From Collimonas pratensis (lineage in GTDB: Bacteria > Pseudomonadota > Gammaproteobacteria > Burkholderiales > Burkholderiaceae_D), in contig NZ_CP013234.1 in NCBI RefSeq assembly GCF_001584185.1, forward strand, positions 1,426,001 to 1,490,000: a DNA stretch of 64,000 nt. The letters are read 5' to 3'. Positions within the stretch are counted from its first letter, which is position 1, and each line of letters begins with the position of its first letter. Under the pieces are notes generated by a model. The model saw nothing but the letters and a program-made list of their open reading frames with translations, was not told the DNA's origin and did no database searches. This document shows positions 36,048 through 45,977 of the stretch, one piece after another. The translations under genes were made by a program, and so were the position numbers.

Positions 36048-37169
36048 ATGGATATCAATAAACTGAATCGCCCGAACTTCTGGGACGCCATGCCGCCGCT
36101 GTGGAACAGCGATCGCGAGGACAGCCTGGTGTGCTGCCAGGTGCGGGCGGAGACGCATGACGTCAAGAGCTTTTTCTTCGTCACGCCCGACGGCAGCGGC
36201 TTCATCTTCCAGCCCGGCCAGTTCATCACGCTGGAGCTGGAAATCAATGATGAAGCCATCAATCGCTGCTACACCGTTTCCTCGTCGCCGGCGCGGCCGC
36301 ATGCCATCTCGATCACGGTCAAGCGGGTGCCGGGAGGGCCAGTGTCCAACTGGCTGCACGACAACTTGAAAGTGGGCGACAAGGTCAAGGTACTGCAGCC
36401 GGCGGGCGAGTTCACCTGCGCCATTCATCCGGCGAACAAATACCTGTTCCTGTCGGCCGGCTCGGGCATCACGCCATTGATGTCGATGACGCGCGCCCAT
36501 CATGACCTCTGCGACGACCGTGACATTGTTTTCATCCACAGTGCGCGCACGCCGGACGACATCATCTTCGAGCGCGAGCTGGGCCTGATTGCCGCCAGCC
36601 AGCAGAATTTCAAGACGCGCTTCATCTGCGAACGGCTGGGCCAGCGGCGCGACTGGCCGGGACCGACCGGCATGCTGTCGCTGGCGGCGCTGAAGCTGAT
36701 GGCGCCCGATTTCATGGAGCGTGAGATTTTTGTCTGCGGACCCGCGCCTTACATGAAAGCGGTGCGCAACATGCTGGATGAAGCGGGTTTTGAGCGGACG
36801 CACTATCACGAAGAAAGTTTCTCCTTCGAGACTTTGCAGTTGGAAACCGAGCAGGCAAGCACGGCAAACGGCGCAACACCGATAAGCAGCGAACTGGCGG
36901 CGCTGACCGGCTTCGAAATCACCTTCCAGAAAAGCAACCGCCAGATCGTCTGCGGCCCGCAGCAGCATGTACTGGAAGCCGCCCGCAACGCCGGCGTACG
37001 CCTGGCATCTTCCTGCGCCCAAGGCATGTGCGGCACCTGCAAGGTCAAGCTGATTTCCGGCAGCGTCGACATGCAGCACAAAGGCGGCATCCGCCAGCGC
37101 GAGATAGACCAAGGCATGGTGCTGCTGTGCTGTAGCAAGCCCTTAAGCAACCTGGTAGTAGATAAATAG
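36048..37169 (+). CDS. gbcB: Glycine betaine monooxygenase reductase subunit
   Basis: 373 aa from ATG 36048. FAD-binding FNR-type domain (NRCYTVSSSPARPH), NAD-binding region (LFLSAGSGITPLMSM) and a C-terminal plant-type [2Fe-2S] ferredoxin domain (SSCAQGMCGTCKVKL plus a Cys near LLCC). It supplies NADH electrons to GbcA. A TTG at 36018, overlapping the gbcA stop and preceded by a good GGAGA, would give a 383-residue form and may be the true, coupled start. Confidence 0.93.
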   Translation: MDINKLNRPNFWDAMPPLWNSDREDSLVCCQVRAETHDVKSFFFVTPDGSGFIFQPGQFITLELEINDEAINRCYTVSSSPARPHAISITVKRVPGGPVSNWLHDNLKVGDKVKVLQPAGEFTCAIHPANKYLFLSAGSGITPLMSMTRAHHDLCDDRDIVFIHSARTPDDIIFERELGLIAASQQNFKTRFICERLGQRRDWPGPTGMLSLAALKLMAPDFMEREIFVCGPAPYMKAVRNMLDEAGFERTHYHEESFSFETLQLETEQASTANGATPISSELAALTGFEITFQKSNRQIVCGPQQHVLEAARNAGVRLASSCAQGMCGTCKVKLISGSVDMQHKGGIRQREIDQGMVLLCCSKPLSNLVVDK

Positions 37170-37190
37170 GACAGCGCAGCAGAAACGCAG

Positions 37191-37390
37191 TCAATCGGGG
37201 TCAGAGTTTTTTTACGACAGCTTCATCGTCGTAAATTACTCTGACCCCAATTGACGGACCACGGAGCACCAGCCGCAGCAAACCGATGCAAATAAATTCG
37301 ACTCTGACCCCATTTAATTCAGTTAGCTGGCCACGGAGCATGAACAGCAGCAAGTCGAAGAAAATCAATTCGACTCTGACCCCAATTGAT
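37191..37390. repeat. REP-like element, family C copy 4, three tandem units
   Basis: A hairpin TCAATCGGGGTCAGAGT (37191-37207) / ACTCTGACCCCAATTGA (37238-37254) with an inner TTTACGAC/GTCGTAAA stem, followed by two further half units (about 37291-37318 and 37366-37390). Each spacer carries the tag CGGACCACGGAGCA or GGCCACGGAGCA. It fills the gap between gbcB and the betaine-binding protein gene and may partly insulate them. Confidence 0.8.
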
Positions 37391-37415
37391 TAAAAAACGC
37401 CGAAAGAGTCGAGCC

Positions 37416-38273
37416 ATGAACCCACTACGAAAACTATGCTGCCTTGTCCTTGCACTGACATGCCTCGCAAGCACGGGCGCGGCGAATGCTGAACCTAAGC
37501 CGATCATCAAGATCGGTTACGTGGAAGGCTGGTCCGACAGCGTAGCCACGACCTACGTCGCGGCGCAAATCATCAGGCAGGATCTCGGCTATGAAGTCAA
37601 GCTGATCCCGGTGTCGGCCGGCCTGATGTGGCAGGGGGTGGCGCGCGGCGACCTGGATGCGACCATGTCGGCGTGGCTGCCGACGACGCAGGGCGCTTAC
37701 TATGAAAAGCTGAAAGACAAGGTGGTCAATCTCGGCGTCAATTATCCTGGCGCCAGGATAGGACTGATCGTGCCTGCTTATGTCAACGTCAGCAGTATCG
37801 CTGACTTGACGGCGCAGAAAGCCGCTTTCGAGGGCCGCATCGTCGGCATCGATGCCGGCGCCGGCGTCATGACCAAGACTGAGCTGGCGATCAAGGAATA
37901 CGGCCTCGACTATAAACTGCTGCCAAGTTCCGGCAGCGGCATGGTGGCCGAACTGGAGCGGTCGATCAGGAACAACAAGGCGATTGCGGTGACCGGATGG
38001 GTGCCGCACTGGATGTTCGCCAAGTGGAAACTCAAGTTTCTCGACGATCCGAAGAAGGTCTATGGTGAAGCCGAGCATGTCGACAATATCGCCAATCCCG
38101 GCCTGGCAACGAGGGCCAAGCCGGTGAATGACTTGCTGAAGAATTTCTCATGGAAGCCGGGCGAAATCGACAGCGTCATGCTGGCGGTGGAAAACGGCGC
38201 CAAGCCGGAAGCCGCGGCCAAACAGTGGATTGACGCCCACCCGCAGCGAGTCAGCCAGTGGCTGCAAAAATGA
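37416..38273 (+). CDS. Glycine betaine ABC transporter substrate-binding protein (OpuAC type)
   Basis: 285 aa periplasmic protein with a Sec signal peptide ending at ANA. OpuAC domain with aromatic residues fitting a quaternary-ammonium pocket: GYVEGWSDSVATTY, SAWLPTTQGAYYEKLKD, TGWVPHWMFAKWKLKFLDDP. No permease or ATPase is adjacent; it may use ProVW at 48.8-50.9 kb. The ATG at 37416 is preferred over an upstream start at 37386, because it gives a normal signal peptide. Confidence 0.9.
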   Translation: MNPLRKLCCLVLALTCLASTGAANAEPKPIIKIGYVEGWSDSVATTYVAAQIIRQDLGYEVKLIPVSAGLMWQGVARGDLDATMSAWLPTTQGAYYEKLKDKVVNLGVNYPGARIGLIVPAYVNVSSIADLTAQKAAFEGRIVGIDAGAGVMTKTELAIKEYGLDYKLLPSSGSGMVAELERSIRNNKAIAVTGWVPHWMFAKWKLKFLDDPKKVYGEAEHVDNIANPGLATRAKPVNDLLKNFSWKPGEIDSVMLAVENGAKPEAAAKQWIDAHPQRVSQWLQK

Positions 38274-38293
38274 ACGCTTGCGGGTGCGCGGCC

Positions 38294-38704
38294 TTATTTG
38301 GCTGCGATCACTTTGATGCGTTTGACTTCCAGTTTGGAACTGCCGAAACGTTCCTTGTCAAATTTTCCCTCAAGTTCGACGACTGTGTTGGCATCGATGA
38401 CCTGATCTTGCGGAAAATGCTTAGCTGAAATGTCGGCTCGAATTTCGCCGCTGGCGTCAGCCAATACATAATGGTCGCCGCCGGTATGACGCACGAGCTT
38501 TCCCGTCAGGGTCACATATTGATCGTCAACGCCATTTGCCAATAATTCTTTGGCCGTCATGCCTGGCACGGTCGAGGGACCAGCATAGCGGGCAGAGGCT
38601 GGCGCCGCGGAAGCGGAGGATGGACCGTTATAGCCTTGAGCAGCGGCGACTGTGGCGGCGCCGGCGAGAATAGTGATGGCGAGAAATTTTCCGATGCGAT
38701 TCAT
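38294..38704 (-). CDS. ygiW: YgiW/YdeI family OB-fold stress protein
   Basis: 136 aa. Signal peptide (FLAITILAGAATVAAAQ), then a BOF (bacterial OB-fold) domain: YVTLTGKLVRHTGGDHYVLADASGEIRADI and VVELEGKFDKERFGSSKLEVKRI. These periplasmic proteins help tolerance to peroxide and cationic stress. In E. coli ygiW is next to qseBC; here too it follows the two-component genes on the same strand. ATG is preceded by AAAGGA. Confidence 0.88.
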   Translation of the reverse strand: MNRIGKFLAITILAGAATVAAAQGYNGPSSASAAPASARYAGPSTVPGMTAKELLANGVDDQYVTLTGKLVRHTGGDHYVLADASGEIRADISAKHFPQDQVIDANTVVELEGKFDKERFGSSKLEVKRIKVIAAK

Positions 38705-38832
38705 AATGCGTCCTTTTGGATGAGCTGTGTTTAAGATCAATTCGGTTCGCTGGTGCGCAACCTTGATCGCTATTAGACATCGCCAAGCTTAACGTTATCT
38801 TAAGGACTACGAAATGCCTGTGGCGGGCACAG

Positions 38833-40215
38833 CTATACAGAAGGAAAATCGAGGAACACGCCGAGGCCTTTGCCATCCAGGCCGCTGCCGAAAGATAGTC
38901 GGGCGCCATGCAGTTCGGCAATGCGACGGACGATGGACAAGCCCAGTCCGCTGCCTTGTTCGCCACTGCCTAATACGCGGAAAAAGCGTTCGCTCAATCG
39001 ATTGCGCTGTCGCGCATCGACTCCGGGGCCGTCATCGCAGACGGCGATGCGCAGCAGGCCGGATGTCGCGCTGCATGCGATTTTTACCGTGCTGTGCGGT
39101 GGACAGTAACGCAAGGCATTATCGAGCAGGTTGCGCAAAGCAATATGCATCATTTCCGGATTCATCTGCAACTGCTCCAGCTGTGTATCAATGTTCACGT
39201 TGATGCGGCGTTGCCTGGCTATCGCTGCATGTGTCCGCCGCAATTCTTGCAGGAAGGGTTGCAGCACTACCTGCTGCCGTTCCAGCTTGTCCGGGCTGGC
39301 AGGATCCAGGCGCGCCAGAGCCAGTAGATTCTCGACCAAGGCGGTGCTGCGGTCAATATCGTCGCGCAGTTTCTGGAATGGCGCGGATAGGTCGCTGTGC
39401 TGCCGCTGCAGCAGTTGCACATGCATGCGCAAAGCTGCCAGCGGCGTGCGCAGTTCATGCGCTGCATCGGCGGTAAATCTACGTTCGGCTTGCAGCGCAT
39501 TTTGCAGGCGCAGCAGAACACCGTTCAAGGCACCGACGATGGGGCGCAGTTCGCGCGGCTGGCCGTCCAGCGATACCGGTGTCAGGTCATCTCGCGATTT
39601 CGTGGCGATTGCATGAGCGGTGTTGTTAATCGGTTTCATGACACGGCTGACGCAATGCCAGCTGAGAGCGGTCAGTACCGCCAGCAGCAGCAAGACCGGT
39701 AACGCAAGGTTTTCCGCCAGTTCTTCCAAGATGTCCAGGCGTTTCTTGAATTTTTGCCCGACCTGCACTTCAAAATGCGCATCCTTGCTGCGCACCACGT
39801 AAATACGCCAGCGCTTACCGTCGATGTCGATATTTCTGAAACCCTTGCGATGCTCAAAGCCGGCAACGAAGGGCGTGGCGGGTGCTCTGGCGGTGCGCTG
39901 GATGACTCGGCCGTCTATCACGATCTGATACTGGATATCCACCTTGTGCGGTTCGCCGGCGGCGGCTTCTGTTTGCTGCAGAAGGCCGCGTTCGTTGAAG
40001 TCAGTGGTGGCCGCCACGATCAGGTTACTGGATTCCTTGAGCGCGTCGTCAAATACGTCGTTGGTTTCATTCCAGGCGATGAACACCATGATGGTCAGGC
40101 TGGCAAGCCACAGCAGGGCGCTGGTGCCGACGATAGTCCACAACAAGCGCAGGCGCAGCGAGTGGGAGGGCGCTTTGGCGCCGGGTGGCATAGAGGGCGT
40201 TTCAGGCATGTTCAT
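38833..40215 (-). CDS. qseC: Sensor histidine kinase, QseC-like
   Basis: 460 aa inner-membrane kinase. Transmembrane helices at about residues 26-49 and 170-190 flank a periplasmic sensor region. HAMP segment, H-box FTADAAHELRTPLAALRMHVQ, N-box RNLLDNALRY, and G-boxes DDGPGV and GSGLGLSIV. Overlaps the response regulator gene by 14 bp (an internal Met at 40209 is possible). The QseC assignment rests on architecture and the ygiW neighbour. Confidence 0.9.
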   Translation of the reverse strand: MNMPETPSMPPGAKAPSHSLRLRLLWTIVGTSALLWLASLTIMVFIAWNETNDVFDDALKESSNLIVAATTDFNERGLLQQTEAAAGEPHKVDIQYQIVIDGRVIQRTARAPATPFVAGFEHRKGFRNIDIDGKRWRIYVVRSKDAHFEVQVGQKFKKRLDILEELAENLALPVLLLLAVLTALSWHCVSRVMKPINNTAHAIATKSRDDLTPVSLDGQPRELRPIVGALNGVLLRLQNALQAERRFTADAAHELRTPLAALRMHVQLLQRQHSDLSAPFQKLRDDIDRSTALVENLLALARLDPASPDKLERQQVVLQPFLQELRRTHAAIARQRRINVNIDTQLEQLQMNPEMMHIALRNLLDNALRYCPPHSTVKIACSATSGLLRIAVCDDGPGVDARQRNRLSERFFRVLGSGEQGSGLGLSIVRRIAELHGARLSFGSGLDGKGLGVFLDFPSV

Positions 40216-40867
40216 CTTTTAAGCGATAACCGAGGCCGCGTACGGTCACGATCAATCCGCTGCCGAGTTTTTTCCGCAGATGATGGATATGTACTTCGAT
40301 GGCGTTGCTTTCCACTTCGTCGCCCCAACCATATAAGGCTTCTTCGATTTGCGCCCGCTTGACGATATGCTGTCGGCGCAGCATCAAGGCATGCAATACC
40401 GCCAGCTCGCGCACCGTCAGCTGTACCGGCTCGCCGGCCAGAGTCACACGCTTGCTGGCGAGGTCGAGTTCGATCTCGCCATGCTTCAGAACGTTATTAG
40501 CCTGCGACGCGTGACGCCGCACCGCGGCGCGGATGCGTGCTGACATTTCTTCGAGGTCGAACGGCTTGATCAGGTAGTCGTCGGCGCCCAGGTCCAGGCC
40601 TTCGATACGGTCGGCCAGAGTGTCCCGGGCTGTGATGATGAGCACCGGCACAAGGTCTTTGCCGTTGCGTAAGTGGCGCAATAATTCATCGCCGGAGGTT
40701 CCCGGCAGGCCACGGTCCAGCAGCACGCAGTCGTAGCGATGGGTTTGCAGCGCTGTGGCTGCCGAGTCGCCGCGCAGTACCCAGTCCACGGCATAACCGT
40801 CGAGCTGGAGCCAGGATTGCACGGTCGCGCCGAGCGAGGGATCGTCTTCTACAAGGAGAATGCGCAT
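40202..40867 (-). CDS. qseB: OmpR/PhoB-type response regulator, QseB-like
   Basis: 221 aa. Receiver domain with the acidic pair at residues 8-9, phospho-acceptor Asp51 (CVLLDRGLPGTSG) and Lys in DYLIKPF; C-terminal winged helix (LTVRELAVLHALMLRRQHIVKR, VEVHIHHLRKKLG-type segment, TVRGLGYRL). Partner of the kinase immediately downstream. A MITE-like element occupies its upstream region. Confidence 0.93.
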   Translation of the reverse strand: MRILLVEDDPSLGATVQSWLQLDGYAVDWVLRGDSAATALQTHRYDCVLLDRGLPGTSGDELLRHLRNGKDLVPVLIITARDTLADRIEGLDLGADDYLIKPFDLEEMSARIRAAVRRHASQANNVLKHGEIELDLASKRVTLAGEPVQLTVRELAVLHALMLRRQHIVKRAQIEEALYGWGDEVESNAIEVHIHHLRKKLGSGLIVTVRGLGYRLKDEHA

Positions 40868-40906
40868 GGGCGGAATCCTAGCATGGGTCGGATTAAGCCA
40901 GTCTTA

Positions 40907-41050
40907 AGAACCTGTTTATGATCTGCAGCGAGCGCCCGTCAGTTGCTACTAAACGGCGCGGAAAAACCGGAATGTACTTCAGTACATGAGGATTTTGAGC
41001 AGCGTTTAGTGCCAGATCACGGGCGTGCAGTAAGATCATAAACAGGTTCT
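40907..41050. mobile_element. MITE-like long imperfect palindrome
   Basis: 144 bp bounded by a perfect 18-bp inverted repeat, AGAACCTGTTTATGATCT (40907-40924) and its complement (41033-41050). Inner segments also pair (GCGCCCGT/ACGGGCG, ACTAAAC/GTTTAGT), and at the centre is a 7-bp stem ATGTACT/AGTACAT. It contains no gene. No clear target-site duplication is visible. It separates the efflux operon from the response regulator promoter. Confidence 0.75.
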
Positions 41051-41056
41051 AAGAAG

Positions 41057-42505
41057 TCATGGCCGTTCAGCGCTGGCCGGATTGGCCGCGGCCACCTTCA
41101 TGTCGCCGCCCAGCGCCTGATACAGCTTGACCTGGCTATTGAGCAGGTTGAGATTGTTGTCCGCCACGGCGCTCTCGGCAGAGCGCAGGGTTTCCTGTGC
41201 ATCGAGCCAGATCTTCAGCGCCACCGACCCGGCGCGGTAACGTTCTTGATAAAGGCTTTCGATGCGCCGGGCCGCTGCCAGCGACTGCGCCAGCCTGATA
41301 CCTTGCTCCTGGAATTGACTACGTGCGGACAGAGCGATTTCGACGTCGCGCAAGGCCTTGTAGAAAGTCTGGCGGAAGTCGATCGATGCTTTTTCATAAT
41401 CGACCTTGGAGACGGCGATATTCAATTGCATCTGATCCCACTGCAGGAATGGAAAAGTCAGGCCGGACGCCAGCGTACCGACCGGATTCTGCAGCAGGTT
41501 TTGCAGGCTGGTGCTGCTGCTGCCAAGGCTGCCGGTGAGGCTGAATGTCGGGTAGTAGCCGGCGCGCACGGCGTCTGCGTTGGACAGGGTCTTGCGCAGG
41601 CGCAGTTCTGCCGCGCGCAAATCCGGTCGCCGCGCCAATAGCTCGGCAGGCAGGCCGGGATCTACCGCCGGCAGAAGGTCGGCAGCGAGGCGGTAGTGTC
41701 CGCTATCCTGGGTTTCAGGCGGGCCGTCGAACAGGATCGCCAGTGCGCTGCGGGTTTCCACCATGTCTTGCAGCAGCAGTGTGTGGCTGGCCTGTTGCGA
41801 CGCCAGCGAGCGCTCGGCTTCCAGTACTTCCAGCGAGGAGACGGCGCCGGCATCGTACTGCACGCGCACCAGCTGCAGGATCTTGGCGACATAGGCGATG
41901 CTTTGCTCGCTGAGAGCGATCCGCTGTTCCAGATTGGCGATCTTCCAGTACAGGCCGGCGGTGGTGCCGATCAGCGACAAGGCTGCGCTGTCGCGGTCTT
42001 CCGCGGTCGCCAGCGCCTCCCATTGTGCGGCGTCGCGCTGGCTGGCCAGTTTGCCCCACAGGTCCACTTCATAGGCGACGCTTGCGGTCAGCGCTTGGCT
42101 GCGGCTGCTGCTCGGCGCGCCGGGCAGGTTCGGCAAAGCGCCGGATGATCCGTTAAGGTTGCGGCTGTTGCTGCTGTTCAGGCTGAGCGAGACGGTCGGA
42201 TTGGTGGTCGCCAGGCCGGCTTGCAGCTGCGCTCGCCGCACCAGGATGGCGGCTGCCGCCAGGTCGTTATTGCGTACTAGCGCTTGCTCGATCAGCTGGT
42301 CCAGTTGCGGATCGTTGAAGTTGCGCCACCAACGGTCATGCAGGACAGTATCGCCGGCCACTGGCTGCGGCTGGTTTTGCCAGCTTGCCGGCGTGCTCAA
42401 CGCCGCCGGCTGGTAAGGGCTATGCATGGCGCTGCAGCCAGCCAGTATACTGGCGGCGAGCAGGCAGAGGGTCGTGTTGAAATTGCGCATGGGGATAGAT
42501 TTCAT
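41057..42505 (-). CDS. Outer-membrane efflux lipoprotein (NodT/OprM family)
   Basis: 482 aa. Lipobox SILAGC with the acylated Cys near residue 24. Two OEP repeats with the typical [24 protein letters not shown] and [22 protein letters not shown] motifs. TolC-like trimeric exit duct for the MacAB-type pump encoded by the two genes before it. Its ATG overlaps the macB stop by 4 bp. Confidence 0.94.
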   Translation of the reverse strand: MKSIPMRNFNTTLCLLAASILAGCSAMHSPYQPAALSTPASWQNQPQPVAGDTVLHDRWWRNFNDPQLDQLIEQALVRNNDLAAAAILVRRAQLQAGLATTNPTVSLSLNSSNSRNLNGSSGALPNLPGAPSSSRSQALTASVAYEVDLWGKLASQRDAAQWEALATAEDRDSAALSLIGTTAGLYWKIANLEQRIALSEQSIAYVAKILQLVRVQYDAGAVSSLEVLEAERSLASQQASHTLLLQDMVETRSALAILFDGPPETQDSGHYRLAADLLPAVDPGLPAELLARRPDLRAAELRLRKTLSNADAVRAGYYPTFSLTGSLGSSSTSLQNLLQNPVGTLASGLTFPFLQWDQMQLNIAVSKVDYEKASIDFRQTFYKALRDVEIALSARSQFQEQGIRLAQSLAAARRIESLYQERYRAGSVALKIWLDAQETLRSAESAVADNNLNLLNSQVKLYQALGGDMKVAAANPASAERP

Positions 42506-44481
42506 TCTCGTGCCAAGGCCTCGACCGGATCCAGGCGGGCCGCATTGCGGGCGGGTAAAAACCCGAAGATGATGCCGATCAGGGTGGAGCAGGTGCAGGC
42601 AACTACAATTGAAGTGAGCGAGTAGTGCATCTGGAAACTGCCGCCGAAGCTGGCGAACAGTACGCCGATGCCGAGCGCCAGCCCGATGCCGAGCACGCCG
42701 CCGAGCAGGCAGACCAGCACCGCTTCGATCAGGAACTGCCGCATGATGTCGCCCTGGCGTGCGCCGACCGCCATGCGCACGCCGATTTCCTGGATCCGCT
42801 CGGTGACCGAGACCAGCATGATGTTCATCACACCGATACCGCCGACCGCCAACGAAATCAGGGCGATCATCGACACCAGCAGGGTCATGGTGCGGGTAGT
42901 CGATTCGATCGTCTTGCGGATGCTGTCGCTGTTCAGGATGAAGAAATCCTTGCTGCCGTGGCGCTGGGTGAGCAGCTTGACGATGCTTTTTTCGGCGGCC
43001 GCGGGCGAGGCGGCGTCATTGATGCGCACCGTGATCGATTGCAGAGCAGATTTGCCGATGATGCGCGTCTGCGCCGTGGTATAGGGAACCCACAGGGTCA
43101 GGTTGCTGCCGCCACCGCCAAACGAGTTGCTTTCCTTTTTTGCGACGCCAATGATGCGGCTGGGGATACTCCCCAGCATCAGTACCTGGCCGATCGGATC
43201 ATCGCGACTGCCGAACAGTTTCTGGCGCGTATTGTGATCGATCACCACTTCTTGCAGCTGGTGGCGGATGCTGTCCGGCGTGAACGAGCGGCCTTCCGCC
43301 ATCGTTATTCCGTACACACGGAAATGCTGTTCGCCGACGCCTTGCAGCGAGGCGCTCACCGAAATATTCCGGTAACGCACGGTGGCTGCAGTGGTGACGC
43401 CGGGCGTGGCGCTGTCGGCGTACGGTTGCCGCGCCAGCACGTCGGCGTCGGCCGACACCAGCGTGCGCACCGCGGCTGCCTTTTCATCGCCCCAGTCCTT
43501 GCCGGGATAGATCGTGATGTTGTTGGTGCCGAGGAAGCTGATGTCCTTCAGGATTTGCTGGCGTGAGCCTTCGCCCAGCGCCACCACTGACACCACCGAA
43601 GCGATGCCGATGATAATTCCCAGCATGGTGAGAAAGCTGCGCAGCCGGTGCGAACGCATGGCCAGCAACGCCATGCGGCAAGCTTCGATCAAGCTGGCGC
43701 CGGTGGCGCGCCAGGACGACTCTTGCTGCAGGTCGATCTGCGGCCGCTGCGCACCGGCTGCCGCAGGCTGCGCCGCCGTGCTGCTGCCGCCGCTCTTGCT
43801 GGGGCGGTCGGCAATGATTTCGCCGTCGCTGATCTCGATGATGCGTTGCGCATATTCGGCCACATGCATGTCATGCGTGACGATGATCACGGTATGGCCT
43901 TCGGCATGCAGCTCTTGCAGGATCTTGATGACTTCCTGGCCGCTATGGCTATCGAGGGCGCCGGTAGGTTCGTCCGCCAGGATCACCTGGCCGCCGTTCA
44001 TCAGCGAACGGGCGATGCTGACGCGCTGCTGCTGGCCGCCGGACAGCTGGCTGGGGCGGTGGTGAGTGCGATTGGCCAAACCGAGGCGCGCCAGCAGCTC
44101 ATGCGCGCGCTGCTTGCGTGCCGCCGCCGGCTTGCCGGCATAGATCGCCGGGATTTCGACATTGCTGGCGGCATCCAGGTCGGGCAGCAGATGGTAGCGC
44201 TGGAAGATGAAGCCAAAATGCTCGCGCCGCAGCTGCGCCAGCGCATCCGGCGGCATGTCCCCGGTAGCCTGGCCGGCGACGTGGTAGCTGCCGCTGCTGG
44301 GGCGGTCGAGGCAGCCGAGGATGTTCATCAGCGTCGATTTTCCTGAGCCGGAGGGACCGACCAGCGCCACCATTTCACCGGCGGCAATCGTCAGGTTGAT
44401 GTTGTTGAGGACGGTGACGGTTTCTTCGCCGGAGGGAAAGCGCCGATACAGTCCGTTCAGTTCTAGCAAGGCTGGCTTCAT
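42502..44481 (-). CDS. macB: MacB-type ABC transporter, ATPase-permease fusion
   Basis: 659 aa (E. coli MacB 648). N-terminal ABC ATPase: Walker [10 protein letters not shown], signature [15 protein letters not shown], Walker [14 protein letters not shown]. Then four transmembrane helices with a large periplasmic domain ([26 protein letters not shown] after the ATPase; FtsX-like three-helix end). Exports macrolides, lipopeptides, haem precursors or enterotoxins in known systems; substrate here unknown. 2 bp from macA, 4-bp overlap with the outer-membrane gene. Confidence 0.96.
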   Translation of the reverse strand: MKPALLELNGLYRRFPSGEETVTVLNNINLTIAAGEMVALVGPSGSGKSTLMNILGCLDRPSSGSYHVAGQATGDMPPDALAQLRREHFGFIFQRYHLLPDLDAASNVEIPAIYAGKPAAARKQRAHELLARLGLANRTHHRPSQLSGGQQQRVSIARSLMNGGQVILADEPTGALDSHSGQEVIKILQELHAEGHTVIIVTHDMHVAEYAQRIIEISDGEIIADRPSKSGGSSTAAQPAAAGAQRPQIDLQQESSWRATGASLIEACRMALLAMRSHRLRSFLTMLGIIIGIASVVSVVALGEGSRQQILKDISFLGTNNITIYPGKDWGDEKAAAVRTLVSADADVLARQPYADSATPGVTTAATVRYRNISVSASLQGVGEQHFRVYGITMAEGRSFTPDSIRHQLQEVVIDHNTRQKLFGSRDDPIGQVLMLGSIPSRIIGVAKKESNSFGGGGSNLTLWVPYTTAQTRIIGKSALQSITVRINDAASPAAAEKSIVKLLTQRHGSKDFFILNSDSIRKTIESTTRTMTLLVSMIALISLAVGGIGVMNIMLVSVTERIQEIGVRMAVGARQGDIMRQFLIEAVLVCLLGGVLGIGLALGIGVLFASFGGSFQMHYSLTSIVVACTCSTLIGIIFGFLPARNAARLDPVEALARE

Positions 44482-44483
44482 GG

Positions 44484-45680
44484 TCAGCCCATGATCATGG
44501 TGGCTTGTTCCTCAGCCGGCTTGTCGCCGCCGTCGCCGACGATCACTTTTTCTCCCGCTTTCAGGCCGTCCAGCACCTGCGCCTGGATATTGTTGATGCC
44601 GATCCGCACCTGGCGCGTGGCCACCGTATGCTTGCCGTCCTTGGTCTGCAGCACCTTGACCTGATAGCGGCCATCCTTGCCGCGTTCGCCCAGCGCGGTC
44701 GAGGGAATCGTCAGCGCGCCCTTGGCCTCGTTGAGGACGATGGAGACTTGCGCCGTCATCGAAATGCGCAGCTTGTTGTCCGGATTGGGGATATCGAACA
44801 GGGCGTTGTAATACACCGGCGCCGCCGTCGCCGCGGTTTTGCCGGTTTTGTCGCTGCCGTCGCTGCTGATCGAATCCGGCGCCGGCTCGACGCTGCGCAA
44901 GATGCCGTTGAAGCGATGGTCGGGATCGCCCAGGATGGTGAAGAACACCGGCTGCTGCGGCTTGACGCGGATGACGTCGGCTTCCGACACCAGCGCTTTC
45001 ACGGTCATGGTGTTCAGTTCCGCCAGGATGATGATGGTTGGCGTCAGCTGGGCGGAATTGACGGTTTGTCCTTCCTTGGTGACGATGGACACGACCTTGC
45101 CGTCCATCGGCGCGGTGATCTTGGTGTAGCCGAGGTTGAGCATGGCGGTGCTGACGGTGATCTTGGCCTGTTCGATCTGCGCATTGAGCGAATCGATATC
45201 CGCCAGGGTCGATTGCAGCGTGGCTTCCGCGGTTTCAAAGTTTTCACGCGAGCCGGCCTCGCCTGCCAGCAAGCGCTGCTGGCGCGCAAAATTCGAGCGC
45301 GCCTGCACCAGGCTGGCTTGTTTGGAGCGCAACTGGGCGCGTACCTGGCTCAAGGCCGCCTGGGCGTTTTGCAGCGCATTCTGCTGGGTCAGCGAATCGA
45401 TCTCGGCGACCAGCTGCCCTTTTTTTACTTCCTCGCCCAACACTACCTTCAGCGATTTCAGCTGGCCGGATACCTGGGCGCCGACATTCACTTGCTGCAA
45501 GGCTTCCAGCGAACCGTTGGCCAGCACCGTATCCTGGATGTCGCCGACGGTGACCGGCGCGGTCAGGTATTGCGGTTCTTTGCTGCCGGAAAAGAAATGC
45601 TGGTAGAGGCCAAAGGCCAGCAATAAAAGTAGCCCTGTGGAAACAAAGTAGACCAGGGATTTTTTTTTCAATAAACGCAT
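44484..45680 (-). CDS. macA: MacA-type periplasmic adaptor protein
   Basis: 398 aa from the ATG at 45680. One N-terminal transmembrane helix ([21 protein letters not shown]). Lipoyl/HlyD parts [28 protein letters not shown] and [20 protein letters not shown] surround a long alpha-hairpin. Membrane-fusion partner of MacB. First gene of the macA-macB-oprM-like operon. An in-frame TTG upstream (45731) lacks support. The 45681-45977 divergent gap shows nothing definite. Confidence 0.93.
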   Translation of the reverse strand: MRLLKKKSLVYFVSTGLLLLLAFGLYQHFFSGSKEPQYLTAPVTVGDIQDTVLANGSLEALQQVNVGAQVSGQLKSLKVVLGEEVKKGQLVAEIDSLTQQNALQNAQAALSQVRAQLRSKQASLVQARSNFARQQRLLAGEAGSRENFETAEATLQSTLADIDSLNAQIEQAKITVSTAMLNLGYTKITAPMDGKVVSIVTKEGQTVNSAQLTPTIIILAELNTMTVKALVSEADVIRVKPQQPVFFTILGDPDHRFNGILRSVEPAPDSISSDGSDKTGKTAATAAPVYYNALFDIPNPDNKLRISMTAQVSIVLNEAKGALTIPSTALGERGKDGRYQVKVLQTKDGKHTVATRQVRIGINNIQAQVLDGLKAGEKVIVGDGGDKPAEEQATMIMG

Positions 45681-45977
45681 GATGGGAGCCCACGGATTGC
45701 CGGATCGCCATGTTCCTCCGCTCAAGATCAAATGATGAAATAAAGAGTAGAGAAAATGGCACTATGTTGCATCTTAGCATCCGGGGTCCAGCCATGGTCC
45801 AAATGCGGCTAGCGCATTGCGCATGGCTGTGCATCAGAAATCGCGGCGGCGCAAAAGTTCCCTTGTGATAAGCATGCGCTGCCGGTTGTCAGCGCGTTTC
45901 CTTTGCCGTTACTATGGGCTCACGCCGCGCTGGCAACGTACCGGTTATCGGCCTTGTATCACATTAAGAGGATGCTT

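Noticed and set aside
37191..37390. Tandem family C units as a classical operon terminator only
   Set aside because: Multiple tandem half units with conserved tags indicate a repeat element; termination may be a by-product.
40202..41056. MITE-like element as a tRNA or structured small RNA
   Set aside because: The fold is a long simple palindrome with perfect terminal repeats rather than a cloverleaf, and no anticodon-loop features are visible.
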